Positions 26,965 to 36,573 of a stretch of DNA of 64,000 nt are shown one piece after another; positions within the stretch are counted from its first letter, which is position 1; the number at the start of each line of letters is the position of its first letter. Made by a program: the position numbers and the translations under genes. A model generated the notes under the pieces. That model was not told where the DNA came from. It searched no databases and was given only the letters and a program-made list of their open reading frames with translations. Origin of the DNA: Cytobacillus kochii (lineage in GTDB: Bacteria; Bacillota; Bacilli; Bacillales; Cytobacillaceae); the NCBI RefSeq assembly GCF_020171845.1, contig NZ_JAIVAM010000003.1, positions 496,001 to 560,000 of the forward strand. Direction: 5' to 3'.

Positions 26965-27786
26965 CTAGTTAATGAAGCTTCCACCACTTATTGTTTTAGT
27001 GTATGAAGCTGTCGTGAAAGTTCCGCCTTCATATGTTATGCGTTGGATAGGTTGAACCCCATCTTCTAAGTAACTTAATCTATCTTCTATGGCATTTAAT
27101 TTCTCTAATAAAGTAGAATATGCTCCTCTTGCATCCGTCACTTCCTGAGCCATTTCTTCTAATTGTGTAGCAATCCTTTGTTGTTCTTGTGTAATAGCAC
27201 TGTTACTAACTATTTCTGTAAAGTTCCACTGTCCATTTTCATAGCGATAGAATTTATTGTCATCCATTGTTTGTACAGACCAACCATGAGATGGGGAAGG
27301 GTAAGAAGTGGCAATTGCTGCAAAATTAGCTACTGGTTCTTTACGAATTGTCTTATTATCTTCAGCCACTTTTTGAGCAGCATCAATTAAACTTTGAGTG
27401 TTTTCCAACATAGTAGATAAACTATTTTGACCATATTCATCTAGTTCTCCAACCCAAACTCGTTCAGCAGGGAAGGAGACATAACCTGTACCTAAATATT
27501 CAAATATGAGAGATTGGTTATTTCTAATAGAATTAAAAAATACCAAGCCAACTGAATAGTCGACTCGGTATTGATTAGTAGTAGGGGAGGCATTAGTAGT
27601 TTCCGATAAATATGTTCCATTTAATTGCTTAACTTTTACTTTATTATTGAAACTGGGTATTTCTCTAAGTGTCACATAATTTGACTTGACTGTCTTTTCT
27701 TCGCTTAAGCTTATGTACGGATCAGAGGATGTTCCTTTTCGCTGATACACATAAGCAGGATCAACATTAGGAAAATAAAATGCCAT
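26965..27786 (-). CDS. Tail/baseplate fibre protein with shared anchor domain
   Basis: 273 residues, ATG start with AAAGGATG upstream. Residues 1-125 (VYQRKGTSSDPYISLSEEKT, VTLREIPSFNNKVKV, YRVDYSVGLVFFNSI, FEYLGTGYVSFPAERV) match the first 130 residues of the 942-residue spike upstream, so both probably dock to the same baseplate site. The rest is a coiled-coil linker (LENTQSLIDAAQKVAED; EEMAQEVTDARGAYSTLLEKLNAIEDRL) with a short C-terminal tip. Lies 16 bases before the large fibre start; likely an adaptor for it. Exact role unknown. Confidence 0.72.
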   Translation of the reverse strand: MAFYFPNVDPAYVYQRKGTSSDPYISLSEEKTVKSNYVTLREIPSFNNKVKVKQLNGTYLSETTNASPTTNQYRVDYSVGLVFFNSIRNNQSLIFEYLGTGYVSFPAERVWVGELDEYGQNSLSTMLENTQSLIDAAQKVAEDNKTIRKEPVANFAAIATSYPSPSHGWSVQTMDDNKFYRYENGQWNFTEIVSNSAITQEQQRIATQLEEMAQEVTDARGAYSTLLEKLNAIEDRLSYLEDGVQPIQRITYEGGTFTTASYTKTISGGSFIN

Positions 27787-27817
27787 AAAATCATCCTTTC
27801 ATTTAGTTAAAGTGTAG

Positions 27818-30646
27818 TTAGTCAGTTTCAAAAATTCTAACGTAATGTTGCAATGTAGCTAAAGAACCTTGTGTAGCGACTCCAGTTCCAGACCAATCTG
27901 AGTAAAAATAAAATTGAATTTTATCATTGGTTGAAACGGGAATTTTAGCAGTTGAGTAAGGGTAGATAAAAGATTCGGAGCTTTCGGACGAACCGCTAAA
28001 AGGATGATGGAAAAGCTCCGAATAACTATTTCCATTTTTATAGATTTTTAACACATGTGAAAAGTTTTTATGAGGATACTTTATTGTAACTTTTAAATCA
28101 ATATGCAAATATCCATCATTTTGCACAATATAAGAACCATCATTAGAAAAATTAGTTCCAAGATTATTAAAAACAATTTTATTGTTGACTCCTTTGGAAA
28201 TTGGTATTGAATCAGCAACACTAGCAAATGAATAACTTTGCGTTCCACCAATTCTAGTAATATTTTTATTTGAATCAATTTTAACCAGTCTGTCAAAATC
28301 GTCTAATCTTATATTGTAACTTCTATTGCCATCTACACTATGCAACCGAAAAGAATCTCCTAAGTTGTCTAATCCTAACCTAACTTTTCCTGAAATGCCT
28401 GTAGCATTGTTATTGAATGTCTGAACATCCCTACACTTTGAAGACACTTCAATTCCAAACCTATTCTGTCCTAATGGTGCAATGTTTTCAGAAATTAGAC
28501 CTTCTGAACATTCGGTGGCAATAAATATGGAATTGTATTCATTTACTTTCTCCATTGATGTATTCTTTATGATGTTGTTTTTAATGATGAAGTTGTTTGT
28601 TCTTTGAAGAAATATTCCTGTTTTTTGTGTTTTGTCAACTATATTCCCCGAGATAAAAAGATCGGAAGTGTAATTCAAATTATGCAATTCTTCATCATAC
28701 TCGTTCGAGAAAATCGCCTCTGTTAACATATCTTCGAAATTATTATTTAAAATTTTTGATCTAGACAAAAAGTTAAAATGGACACCTCTCATTACATTTT
28801 TAAATGTGTTCCCTTCAATTAGGTAATCGTCACCCCAAATAATATTAATAGAAGCAGCGGTGTTTCTATGGTTGTTTCTATTTTTAAATGTATTATTTAG
28901 GATTTTAACTCCTTTCATTTTTGCATTCTCTAAATCAGATTGACCAGAGTATGCAGTTGCCCTTATGGACTCTTGAACAGAATTGATAAAGTAGTTACCT
29001 TCTATAATTACATCTTCACCAGCCTGAGCATTCCCACTTTGAGAGCCATCCAAATTCTTTGACGAATAAGAATTTGGAGCAACATTATTGATTCTGACTC
29101 CAACATTACAATTTTCAAATCTATTGTGGCTGATAATTACATCCCGATATTTAAATACACGAACACCAGCAAAAGTCATACCCACGAATTTATTATTTTT
29201 TATGCAAATGTGCTCATTATAGATATTGTTAACTCCAGCATGATGGCCTATAGCAGTTGGATAAGGACTCATGCCAACTGTGTCGCTATTACCAAAATAG
29301 CAGTTTTCTATAGTTAAATTTCTAGTTGGTGTTCCATCATAATCACCATACTCAGGGAAACCATCTTTAGTGTGTTCTGCAACTTGAATTGCCTCTCTTT
29401 GTGTAGCAGCTTCATCTCCATCTACAATTCTATATCCGAGAAAAGAACAGAAGTCAAAAATTACTTTTTGAGAAGAGTTTAGATCAATTACGTGTCCACC
29501 CACAGTATCTCTAAATGTGCAATTTCTAAAAATTACTGAAGTATTATGTCCAATTCCTATTTGTGAGAATCCACTCTTGAACTCAAGTACATTCCCATTA
29601 GTAGAAATGCCATCAAACGATATTTGTTGATTTTCATCTCCATAGCCAGTTTGTGGATTTAAAGGGTCACCAAGCATAAAAATCATTCCGCTGTGACCCC
29701 TTAAAATTTCTGGTCTACCTATACCAGAAATTCTTGTATTTGGGTGTACAATTAAAGTAGAAGTTGTACGATATGTGCCTCTTGGGAAAATAACTTCTAA
29801 GCCTGGGTTTTCTTTTGCTATATTAAGTATTTCCTGAATAATCGAGGTATCATCACTTAATCCATCACCAATTGCTCCATAGTTTTTCACATTTAATCCA
29901 CGATTTAATATGTCCGCATTCAATTTTTTATGGTTAGTTGTTAAACTCTCTAAATTTTCTTCAGTTTCTAAAAAACGCTCTTTTAGGGAAGAATAGATAA
30001 TACCATTTTGTCCTACATAAGCTTCTTCTATTTTTTTTTGTTCAGCATCAATCCTACTTTTTAGCGATTTGTAGCTAGTATTATTTAAATCAATGTAAGC
30101 TTCTTCTATTTTTTTTTGTTCAGCATCAATCCTACTCTTCGAAACAGAGTAAACTTTACCGTTTCTATCTATTCTAGTATCTACAATTTCACTTGGTTGT
30201 GGTATCGATAATAATTGCTGATCAATTCTATTACCTTGTACTCTAATGTTTCTATCCAAATCATTGATCTTTCCTGTTAGGTTTGGAAATTCATCGTCAT
30301 CTGTTAAATATATTCTTGAATCAGGAAAGTAACAAGCACCTTCCCCAGTATATTTAAATGTAAGACTTTCCTTCTCATGTGTTGAATCGAAAGATACTAC
30401 CCCATTAAGGTAGTCAACATAAAAACTATTCTTATCCAATAGGCTTAAAGTGGAATCGTTAGTCTCATACCAGGAATTGTCTTCGCTTAAAATCTCTACT
30501 TTATTAAATCTATTGGGAATTTCCTTTAGTTGAGCTTTACCATTTACAATTTGAACGGTTTCTACAATATTTTTAAATGGGTCTTCAATAGTACCTTTTC
30601 TTTTTTTGAATAAAATAGGATCATTAAACAAATTGTTCTGTTGCAT
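27818..30646 (-). CDS. Tail spike with pectate-lyase-type beta-helix (942 aa)
   Basis: ATG start with AGAAGGGGG upstream. Residues 1-130 are the anchor domain shared with the next gene. Residues 150-230 contain a duplicated 26-residue linker (SRIDAEQKKIEEAY twice). At about 249 a Pectate_lyase_3 domain begins with GLNVKNYGAIGDGLSDDTSI, then coils of a right-handed beta-helix with repeated ENN, SHN and KNN turns to about 740. The C-terminal 150 residues look like a C1q/jelly-roll domain (VQNDGYLHIDLKVTIKY...KIPVSTNDKIQFYFYS). Such spikes usually depolymerise capsule or wall polysaccharide. The substrate cannot be read. Confidence 0.85.
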   Translation of the reverse strand: MQQNNLFNDPILFKKRKGTIEDPFKNIVETVQIVNGKAQLKEIPNRFNKVEILSEDNSWYETNDSTLSLLDKNSFYVDYLNGVVSFDSTHEKESLTFKYTGEGACYFPDSRIYLTDDDEFPNLTGKINDLDRNIRVQGNRIDQQLLSIPQPSEIVDTRIDRNGKVYSVSKSRIDAEQKKIEEAYIDLNNTSYKSLKSRIDAEQKKIEEAYVGQNGIIYSSLKERFLETEENLESLTTNHKKLNADILNRGLNVKNYGAIGDGLSDDTSIIQEILNIAKENPGLEVIFPRGTYRTTSTLIVHPNTRISGIGRPEILRGHSGMIFMLGDPLNPQTGYGDENQQISFDGISTNGNVLEFKSGFSQIGIGHNTSVIFRNCTFRDTVGGHVIDLNSSQKVIFDFCSFLGYRIVDGDEAATQREAIQVAEHTKDGFPEYGDYDGTPTRNLTIENCYFGNSDTVGMSPYPTAIGHHAGVNNIYNEHICIKNNKFVGMTFAGVRVFKYRDVIISHNRFENCNVGVRINNVAPNSYSSKNLDGSQSGNAQAGEDVIIEGNYFINSVQESIRATAYSGQSDLENAKMKGVKILNNTFKNRNNHRNTAASINIIWGDDYLIEGNTFKNVMRGVHFNFLSRSKILNNNFEDMLTEAIFSNEYDEELHNLNYTSDLFISGNIVDKTQKTGIFLQRTNNFIIKNNIIKNTSMEKVNEYNSIFIATECSEGLISENIAPLGQNRFGIEVSSKCRDVQTFNNNATGISGKVRLGLDNLGDSFRLHSVDGNRSYNIRLDDFDRLVKIDSNKNITRIGGTQSYSFASVADSIPISKGVNNKIVFNNLGTNFSNDGSYIVQNDGYLHIDLKVTIKYPHKNFSHVLKIYKNGNSYSELFHHPFSGSSESSESFIYPYSTAKIPVSTNDKIQFYFYSDWSGTGVATQGSLATLQHYVRIFETD

Positions 30647-30687
30647 AAGAACCCCCTTCTTTCTGTAAAGTGCGATTAAAATAAATC

Positions 30688-30969
30688 TTATAATTTCGTT
30701 CTTAGTCTTGCTAATTCTTCTTCCAACTCTATAATTTTCCTTTCTTCTTCTGTTAACTCAGGGACAACCATATCTTCTCCATCTTTCACTATTAATTCAG
30801 GCTTCCCATCATTAATAACAACTTTCAATTTATGCAATTGATCAACAACATAATCCTCTATAATAAAGAAATAGTCATAAGGTTCAACCGCAACTATATT
30901 TACGCCGCAGTAGGATTTTGTTATGTTTCCACCTTCATCAACATTCAAAAAAGCCTGCATGTATTTCAT
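30688..30969 (-). CDS. Small tail-associated protein, XkdX/host-specificity type
   Basis: 93 residues from ATG 30969, which overlaps the stop of the 1589-residue tail gene as TGATG (coupled translation). It has a beta-rich half (YMQAFLNVDEGGNITKSYCG...EPYDYFFIIEDY) and a C-terminal coiled coil (LTEEERKIIELEEELARLRTKL). Small proteins of this type often sit between the tail lysin and the fibre genes in Bacillus phages. No named family recognised with certainty. Confidence 0.65.
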   Translation of the reverse strand: MKYMQAFLNVDEGGNITKSYCGVNIVAVEPYDYFFIIEDYVVDQLHKLKVVINDGKPELIVKDGEDMVVPELTEEERKIIELEEELARLRTKL

Positions 30970-33900
30970 CACCCACTTATTGTTTTAATTGTGTAACGCA
31001 TGTATGTCGGAACTCCTTGAGCATAGCTATTAAATTTTAGATAAATGCCTATGTTTCTATACGTAGGTCTGCCCAAGTCAATTGTAATCGTCTGGAAAGT
31101 TGAATCTGCTCTATCATTATATGGAAAACCAAGTGTTGCATTCACCTTGACCGACTCACCAGAATCCATGTTAACCAAATCAACCCGGCAACCTGCTTGG
31201 AGGGTTCTTGCCCAAACAACAAAAGTAAGAAAACGTCCAGCGTGCTTAAAATAAAGCGCATCTGCGATTACACTACTGAATGATCTCGTCATAAAAAAGT
31301 TATTGCTGACTGATACTTCCGTGTCCATATAAAAAGGTGTTGCTCTATCAATCACAAAATCCCCTTGCATCACACCGTTATTAACTGCCACTGCTCCATC
31401 TGGACGAACAATATTTATCGGGCCAGTGACTTTAATAAGATTTGCATTTAAAACTCCACTTATAATATTTGAGGCATTAAGATTAGAAACTATTACTTTT
31501 GATGCGTCAAGTTCTCCAGAAACTATTGTAGAAGCGCTTAAATTTTTAACTAATACTTTACTCGCATCCAATTCACCAGTAAGTATTCTAGAAGCACTAA
31601 GGTTTACAACTGATATTTTTGTTGCATCTAATGTACCAGTAGTAATATACGTTGCATCTAATTCAGTGGTTTGTACGATACCTGCTCTAATGTTTGCAAC
31701 TACAGCAGAGTTTGAGAAGATTTCGTTTACATTCAACTGAGCAGCTGTGATTGAATTAGAAACAATATGATTAGCTCCAATGGAACCATCTACAATTAGT
31801 GAAGAATTATTTTTTCTACGAACTATTAAATTGTCAACATAAAGGCGATTTGATGTCTCTCCATTATTCTCAAAAGTAATTCGAGGTTGAATATATCCAA
31901 CGCCAGAAGGGATCTTATATGAGCCGCTCACTTTAGTCCAATTAATTGTCTTATTAGTCGTTATTATAGCAACGCCCCAACTGTGGTGTGCTTTTGATGG
32001 TGAATAATTACGAACTCCAAAAATTTGTCTGCCAGTACCAGCACTATTGTGATTCCTATATTCCCATTCAAAAAATAACTCATCGCCTTCATTAACTTTT
32101 ATAAACCTTTCTTGAATAATGTCTACATTTTTACTATTATTAGCCAATAATGCCATGGTTTTCATAGAGCCATTTTTATTTCCCCAAGTAGTTTGGTCAT
32201 ACACCATGAAGACTGTATCATTAGGACTATTGTTAAACCAGCCACTAGCTTTATTTGTGAGATTAGCTTCATCATCTTCAAATGTTCCATTGTCCACAAG
32301 GTTAGTAAAATCACCAATATCAATTAACCTACCACTAATTTTAACTGTGCCAGGCTGAACATTAATTTCACCAATTAGTCCATCTTTATCAACTTTTAAA
32401 GAAATGTCATCTGATAAAACACTAATAGTGCCTTCTGCTTGAGTCATTCTTCCTTCAATAGTATCCACATATGTTTTCTCTGCTTTAAATTCAAGTTGGC
32501 CAGCTAAAGTAGCAATGCTTCCCTTAGCCTCCGTAATTAAACTCCCATTATCCGTAACTGTTTGAGAAAGAGAAGAGACAGACTGCTCAATCTGATCAGA
32601 TGCTATAGTTAATTCTGCAAGCTTTGACTGTGCAAATTCCAATTCTTCTGTTAAGTTGTTTGATATTGTTTCAATTGATTCAACTCTATTTTTGATACCA
32701 TTTACAGAAACATCGATTGAGCTCATTTTGCTTTCATATATAGTTAAGTCAACTTTTTGACCTAACGAATAGTCAATTTCATTTTTAGTGTAGACATCTT
32801 CTGAGTTAGCTTTTAACGTTACTTGTCCAGCAATAGTTGTAATACTTCCTTCTACATCTGAAACTCTTCCTGTTAGGGTGTCAATTTCTGATATAGATGC
32901 CTTGAAGGAAATCTCCTCCAATAGAAAATTAATGGAAGTCTGCTGCTCGCCAATGATACCGTTGACATTCGATAATTCGCCAATAGTGGCTGTAATTGAA
33001 TTGTTTAATGTGTCTACATCTAGTCTGAGATTTGTAATTCTTCCATCCGAAGCAAGTAACTCAGCTTCATTATTTGATACTCGTAAAGCGATTTGTTCAG
33101 CTTTATTATTCAACTCTGTAATATTGCTGTTTACGTCACCAATTCGTGTACTTAATTCCTGTTGTAGCTCAAGTTCAGATAATAAGATTTCTTCTTGTGT
33201 ATATGTTCGATAGTCTAGTGTAATGCTTTCTCTAAGGTCTACTAGTGCTTGACTAACTTCTTCTTGATTTGGTGCAAGTGGAATCCATTCATTAGTTGCT
33301 TCATCGAATCTCATTAAGCGAGGTGGTTCAACAGAAGTATTCCACCAAAGCCCATTATGTTCCTCGGTAGGAGGAGTAGGGGAGCGAGGAATGTAAGTTT
33401 CTCTAATAGCTTTTTCGACATTAGGTATAACTTCATTCTCAATTCGTTCCATCTCTTTATCGACTTCCAACATGGCCTCATCAACTTCTTCTAAAGCACT
33501 GTCAATTTCTTCTCGTAGTTTTTCTTCGAAGTCACTTTTGATTTTATCAGTTACCTTATCAGTATGATCATTAGCATTTTTAAGGTCATCATTCACCTTC
33601 CAATTTTGACCATCCCAAACTCTGGTTTTAGCATCCTCTGTGCTAATCCAAACATCATTTACATCTGGATTTGTAGGAGATACTTTAGCTACTGTATGTT
33701 TAACGTTATTTACCTTTCCATTAATATTTACATATGTACTAGGTAAATAAGGAAGGGAAGGAGGGGCAATGATATCTGAATATAGAACACCATCAAGTGA
33801 AATATCGTCATCTACTGAACGATAAGCTCTAACCCCAATATAATAAAATCGGTTTGATGGGAAACTAGGAAAGGTGTATGACCTCTTAGTTGAATCCAAA

Positions 33901-35738
33901 GTAACCACAGATTCACTTGCAGATTTAAGACCAAAATAATACGATTCATTTTCAATGCTTGAATACAGATATATCCAGAAGCCATCGATATTATCACTGT
34001 TCTTTTTAGTTTTATTGAAATCAGGATAATCCCAAGAAACATTCAAATTAATTGAACCATCGTCATTTTGAATATGCTTAATAGCCCCATCTTTTAAGGT
34101 GGGGGATGAGGGTATCTCTGATATTCTGTCATTTCTCAAATTGAAATTTTGAGCCATTTGAATCCAGTTTTGTTTACGATTATTGTAATCTGTGTTGACT
34201 TTATTAATCGTATAAAATGCTTGTTTTATTCTGTTTTCAACAGAATTAACATGAGTTGTGTTGGATATCGTAACATCAATATTCACATTATCAAAGTCAA
34301 ACACTAACTGGTCAATTCTTGCCTTAACCCAAATGTTTAATTTGTCATGCTTTATTTTTATGATATCCCCTAGATTAAATCTTTTCCAATTGTGTTGTTC
34401 TTCAATAACTTCAAAGAAGTTTATCATTCCAAATTTAATGTTTACAGGAGGACTATTTTTAGATTCTAGTTGTTTCAATCCTGCTTCATAAAGATCATTT
34501 TCATCTATAATGTTTGTGTCTGTCCATTCTTCAACATGTATGAAATAAGAAAGTTCCTCTAATTGCGCTTCAGTCAAATGAGAGTCTAATTTTAAATCTT
34601 TTTTCAATGTGGTCATGGATGTATTAATATCACTGATTGTAGTTTCAATATCTTTAATCTGTTTCTTTTTAGACTCTAAATCTGCTTGCTTTGCATTCTT
34701 TTGCTTGTTCAGTTCAGTAACAGATTCTCCATTTGCTTTTTTAGCTTCAATGGAGTCCAATATCATTTGTAACTCATCTTCAAGAGTCTTTAACTCATTT
34801 TGTTTTTTAGTCTGCTCTGTTTGGGAGTTTTGCTTACTTTCAAGTAAGGTGTTAAATTCGCCCTTTCTTGATGAAACGTATTGATTGTATCTAACTAACG
34901 CTAATGCTAAATCATCTTCAAACCAGTCACTTGATTTTATAATCTTGCCATTTGCATCAACTTCGAATGGATATAAGAAATAGGAGAAGTCATCAATATA
35001 AGCTTGACCAGTAGGGTTAACACCTTGTATCCCTAGGTTATCATTCCCTTTTACAATTAATCTTGTAATAATTTCGTCAGAGTCAATATCTTCAGATATA
35101 TTATTTAAATATTTACCATAGCTGATCCAGAAACCCTTGTATGATGATATTTCTTCTTCTTTATAAATGCTTACTTCATTTTTCTCGGTATCAAAGATAG
35201 GGATGCCTTCAACCGTTTCTGCAATTTCGTAGATAAACTCTAACTTAGTCTTACTTGAGACATTGAACTGCCTATGTTTCAGATTAAGTTCAGGATTGAT
35301 ATATCCCACTTTCCAGCCAGAGCCTTTTAACGTATCGGTAAGAGCTTGAAAAATGTTATAAGACACAACCTCATAATCAATCATTTTATCTTTTGATAGG
35401 AGGTGGGGGAGAGAGTAACATTGTAGAGAAATCTCATCAGAATCACTTGAATCCTTGGTTATTTTTGATATGATGAACCATTCAACTTTCTTATCAAACT
35501 TTGCTTTAATCAAATATTTTTCTTTTACTTGGTCAATTAACGGATTCCTAATCAGTCTGTTTTTAATGGTGATCTCATAGGGGATTGAAAGTGTTAGTTC
35601 ATTTATTTTACCGAAGTTAACTGTAAGCTTTCTATTCCTAATGTGTTTCATTTTACCAATGGTATTTCTAGTCTTATTAGGTTTAGCTAGATACAGGTCT
35701 AGTTGTTTAGCTTTCTTGGTCTTATCAAAAAAGTACAA
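30969..35738 (-). CDS. Tail tip protein, prophage tail endopeptidase-like (1589 aa)
   Basis: The N-terminal 280 residues (LTVNFGKINELTLSIPYEI, LIRNPLIDQVKEKYLIKAKF, YEIAETVEGIPIFDTEKNEV) resemble the Prophage_tail/Gp37-like hub found after the distal tail protein. A coiled coil at about 286-385 (KQNELKTLEDELQMILDSIEAK) follows, then an FN3-like domain (553-653), long heptad coils (750-1115), a carbohydrate-binding-like jelly roll (1146-1313, VDNGTFEDDEA...YVDNLIVRR), a repetitive LDASKVxVxNLSAS segment (1340-1440) and a C-terminal receptor-like domain. It probably forms the central tip fibre. No peptidase catalytic residues were identified. Confidence 0.8.
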   Translation of the reverse strand: MYFFDKTKKAKQLDLYLAKPNKTRNTIGKMKHIRNRKLTVNFGKINELTLSIPYEITIKNRLIRNPLIDQVKEKYLIKAKFDKKVEWFIISKITKDSSDSDEISLQCYSLPHLLSKDKMIDYEVVSYNIFQALTDTLKGSGWKVGYINPELNLKHRQFNVSSKTKLEFIYEIAETVEGIPIFDTEKNEVSIYKEEEISSYKGFWISYGKYLNNISEDIDSDEIITRLIVKGNDNLGIQGVNPTGQAYIDDFSYFLYPFEVDANGKIIKSSDWFEDDLALALVRYNQYVSSRKGEFNTLLESKQNSQTEQTKKQNELKTLEDELQMILDSIEAKKANGESVTELNKQKNAKQADLESKKKQIKDIETTISDINTSMTTLKKDLKLDSHLTEAQLEELSYFIHVEEWTDTNIIDENDLYEAGLKQLESKNSPPVNIKFGMINFFEVIEEQHNWKRFNLGDIIKIKHDKLNIWVKARIDQLVFDFDNVNIDVTISNTTHVNSVENRIKQAFYTINKVNTDYNNRKQNWIQMAQNFNLRNDRISEIPSSPTLKDGAIKHIQNDDGSINLNVSWDYPDFNKTKKNSDNIDGFWIYLYSSIENESYYFGLKSASESVVTLDSTKRSYTFPSFPSNRFYYIGVRAYRSVDDDISLDGVLYSDIIAPPSLPYLPSTYVNINGKVNNVKHTVAKVSPTNPDVNDVWISTEDAKTRVWDGQNWKVNDDLKNANDHTDKVTDKIKSDFEEKLREEIDSALEEVDEAMLEVDKEMERIENEVIPNVEKAIRETYIPRSPTPPTEEHNGLWWNTSVEPPRLMRFDEATNEWIPLAPNQEEVSQALVDLRESITLDYRTYTQEEILLSELELQQELSTRIGDVNSNITELNNKAEQIALRVSNNEAELLASDGRITNLRLDVDTLNNSITATIGELSNVNGIIGEQQTSINFLLEEISFKASISEIDTLTGRVSDVEGSITTIAGQVTLKANSEDVYTKNEIDYSLGQKVDLTIYESKMSSIDVSVNGIKNRVESIETISNNLTEELEFAQSKLAELTIASDQIEQSVSSLSQTVTDNGSLITEAKGSIATLAGQLEFKAEKTYVDTIEGRMTQAEGTISVLSDDISLKVDKDGLIGEINVQPGTVKISGRLIDIGDFTNLVDNGTFEDDEANLTNKASGWFNNSPNDTVFMVYDQTTWGNKNGSMKTMALLANNSKNVDIIQERFIKVNEGDELFFEWEYRNHNSAGTGRQIFGVRNYSPSKAHHSWGVAIITTNKTINWTKVSGSYKIPSGVGYIQPRITFENNGETSNRLYVDNLIVRRKNNSSLIVDGSIGANHIVSNSITAAQLNVNEIFSNSAVVANIRAGIVQTTELDATYITTGTLDATKISVVNLSASRILTGELDASKVLVKNLSASTIVSGELDASKVIVSNLNASNIISGVLNANLIKVTGPINIVRPDGAVAVNNGVMQGDFVIDRATPFYMDTEVSVSNNFFMTRSFSSVIADALYFKHAGRFLTFVVWARTLQAGCRVDLVNMDSGESVKVNATLGFPYNDRADSTFQTITIDLGRPTYRNIGIYLKFNSYAQGVPTYMRYTIKTISG

Positions 35739-35751
35739 ATTTCACACCTCC

Positions 35752-36510
35752 TTATGAAAAAATATATCTGTAGCTAAATTTTACTTTTGCTTTCCCAACT
35801 ATCTTTATGTGATTTTTACCGTAAACAAGTGTGAGATAGTTTTCATTGAAATCATCATGTCTATATACATTTTCGAGATTTGTTTCTAATATTTCATTCT
35901 CGCAGTCTATATAAAGTTGTTCATTCGTTTGAAGATTATCAAGTCTCATTTCTGTGTTTTGATCAGTCAGATTAAAGAAAGAAATGCTCCCACTTTTATC
36001 ACTTTCAATCCAAATATCAGGTAGTGTAGAGTGATGACCTAAGTTATCAATTTCAATGACTTTGCTACCATCAACTTCTATCCATGGAGTTACTTGCTCA
36101 TGACTGTAGCTAAAAGGAGAATTACATCTAAAGTTCAATGTTAGATATCCTTGTTTCAATCCATTGTGAATTTGTTCAATACCATCAATAGGAAGGCAAT
36201 AGAAAACTCTGTCTATATCTTCGCTGAAGAAAAGAGGTTCATAATAATCAACATCTAACCAACGGACTACTTCATTTATTAAATTGTCATTCCATCCCTC
36301 ATTAAAAAAGAAGTGTAGTTGAAATTGTTTTGGATCTCTTTTTGTTTCTACAAAATAAGGTTTAGGGTTTCCTCGTACTGTAAATTCTGTTATTGATTTT
36401 CCCGATGTAAGCTGTTCATTAAATAGTCCACCACTTATTGAGACATTATTAATTCCGAATTCAGTAGACCTTCTTCCAGCGAATGAAAAATACAGACTTT
36501 CTTTAATCAA
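35752..36510 (-). CDS. Distal tail protein (siphovirus Dit type)
   Basis: 252 residues from TTG 36510 (GGAGGTG 6 bases upstream); the longer frame to 36564 has no site. The start MIKESLYFSFAGRRSTEFGINNVSISGG and the later FFSEDIDRVFYCLPIDGI and GYLTLNFRCNSPFSYS are the Sipho_tail (Dit) pattern. Dit hexamers join the tail tube to the tip. It sits between tape measure and tip protein, the invariant position, matching SPbeta YomH. Confidence 0.88.
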   Translation of the reverse strand: MIKESLYFSFAGRRSTEFGINNVSISGGLFNEQLTSGKSITEFTVRGNPKPYFVETKRDPKQFQLHFFFNEGWNDNLINEVVRWLDVDYYEPLFFSEDIDRVFYCLPIDGIEQIHNGLKQGYLTLNFRCNSPFSYSHEQVTPWIEVDGSKVIEIDNLGHHSTLPDIWIESDKSGSISFFNLTDQNTEMRLDNLQTNEQLYIDCENEILETNLENVYRHDDFNENYLTLVYGKNHIKIVGKAKVKFSYRYIFS

Positions 36511-36530
36511 TAAATTCACCTCCATATAGA

Positions 36531-36557
36531 AAAGAGCCGATACAACGTACCGACTCT
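36531..36557 (-). terminator. Terminator after the tape measure gene
   Basis: Minus strand: GAGTCGGTAC, loop GTT, GTATCGGCTC, then TTTTC. The arms pair with two G-U pairs. Confidence 0.7.
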
Positions 36558-36573
36558 CAATCATGATGTTTAT

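Noticed and set aside
30018..30136. 41-base direct repeat (30018-30058 and 30096-30136), considered as a possible insertion or CRISPR unit
   Set aside because: Only two copies with a 78-base period, in frame, encoding a duplicated 26-residue linker of the spike protein.
31045..34884. Many plus-strand ORFs of 60-110 codons opposite the tail tip gene
   Set aside because: No ribosome-binding sites, and Ser/Thr/Val-rich mirror composition of the minus-strand coding sequence.
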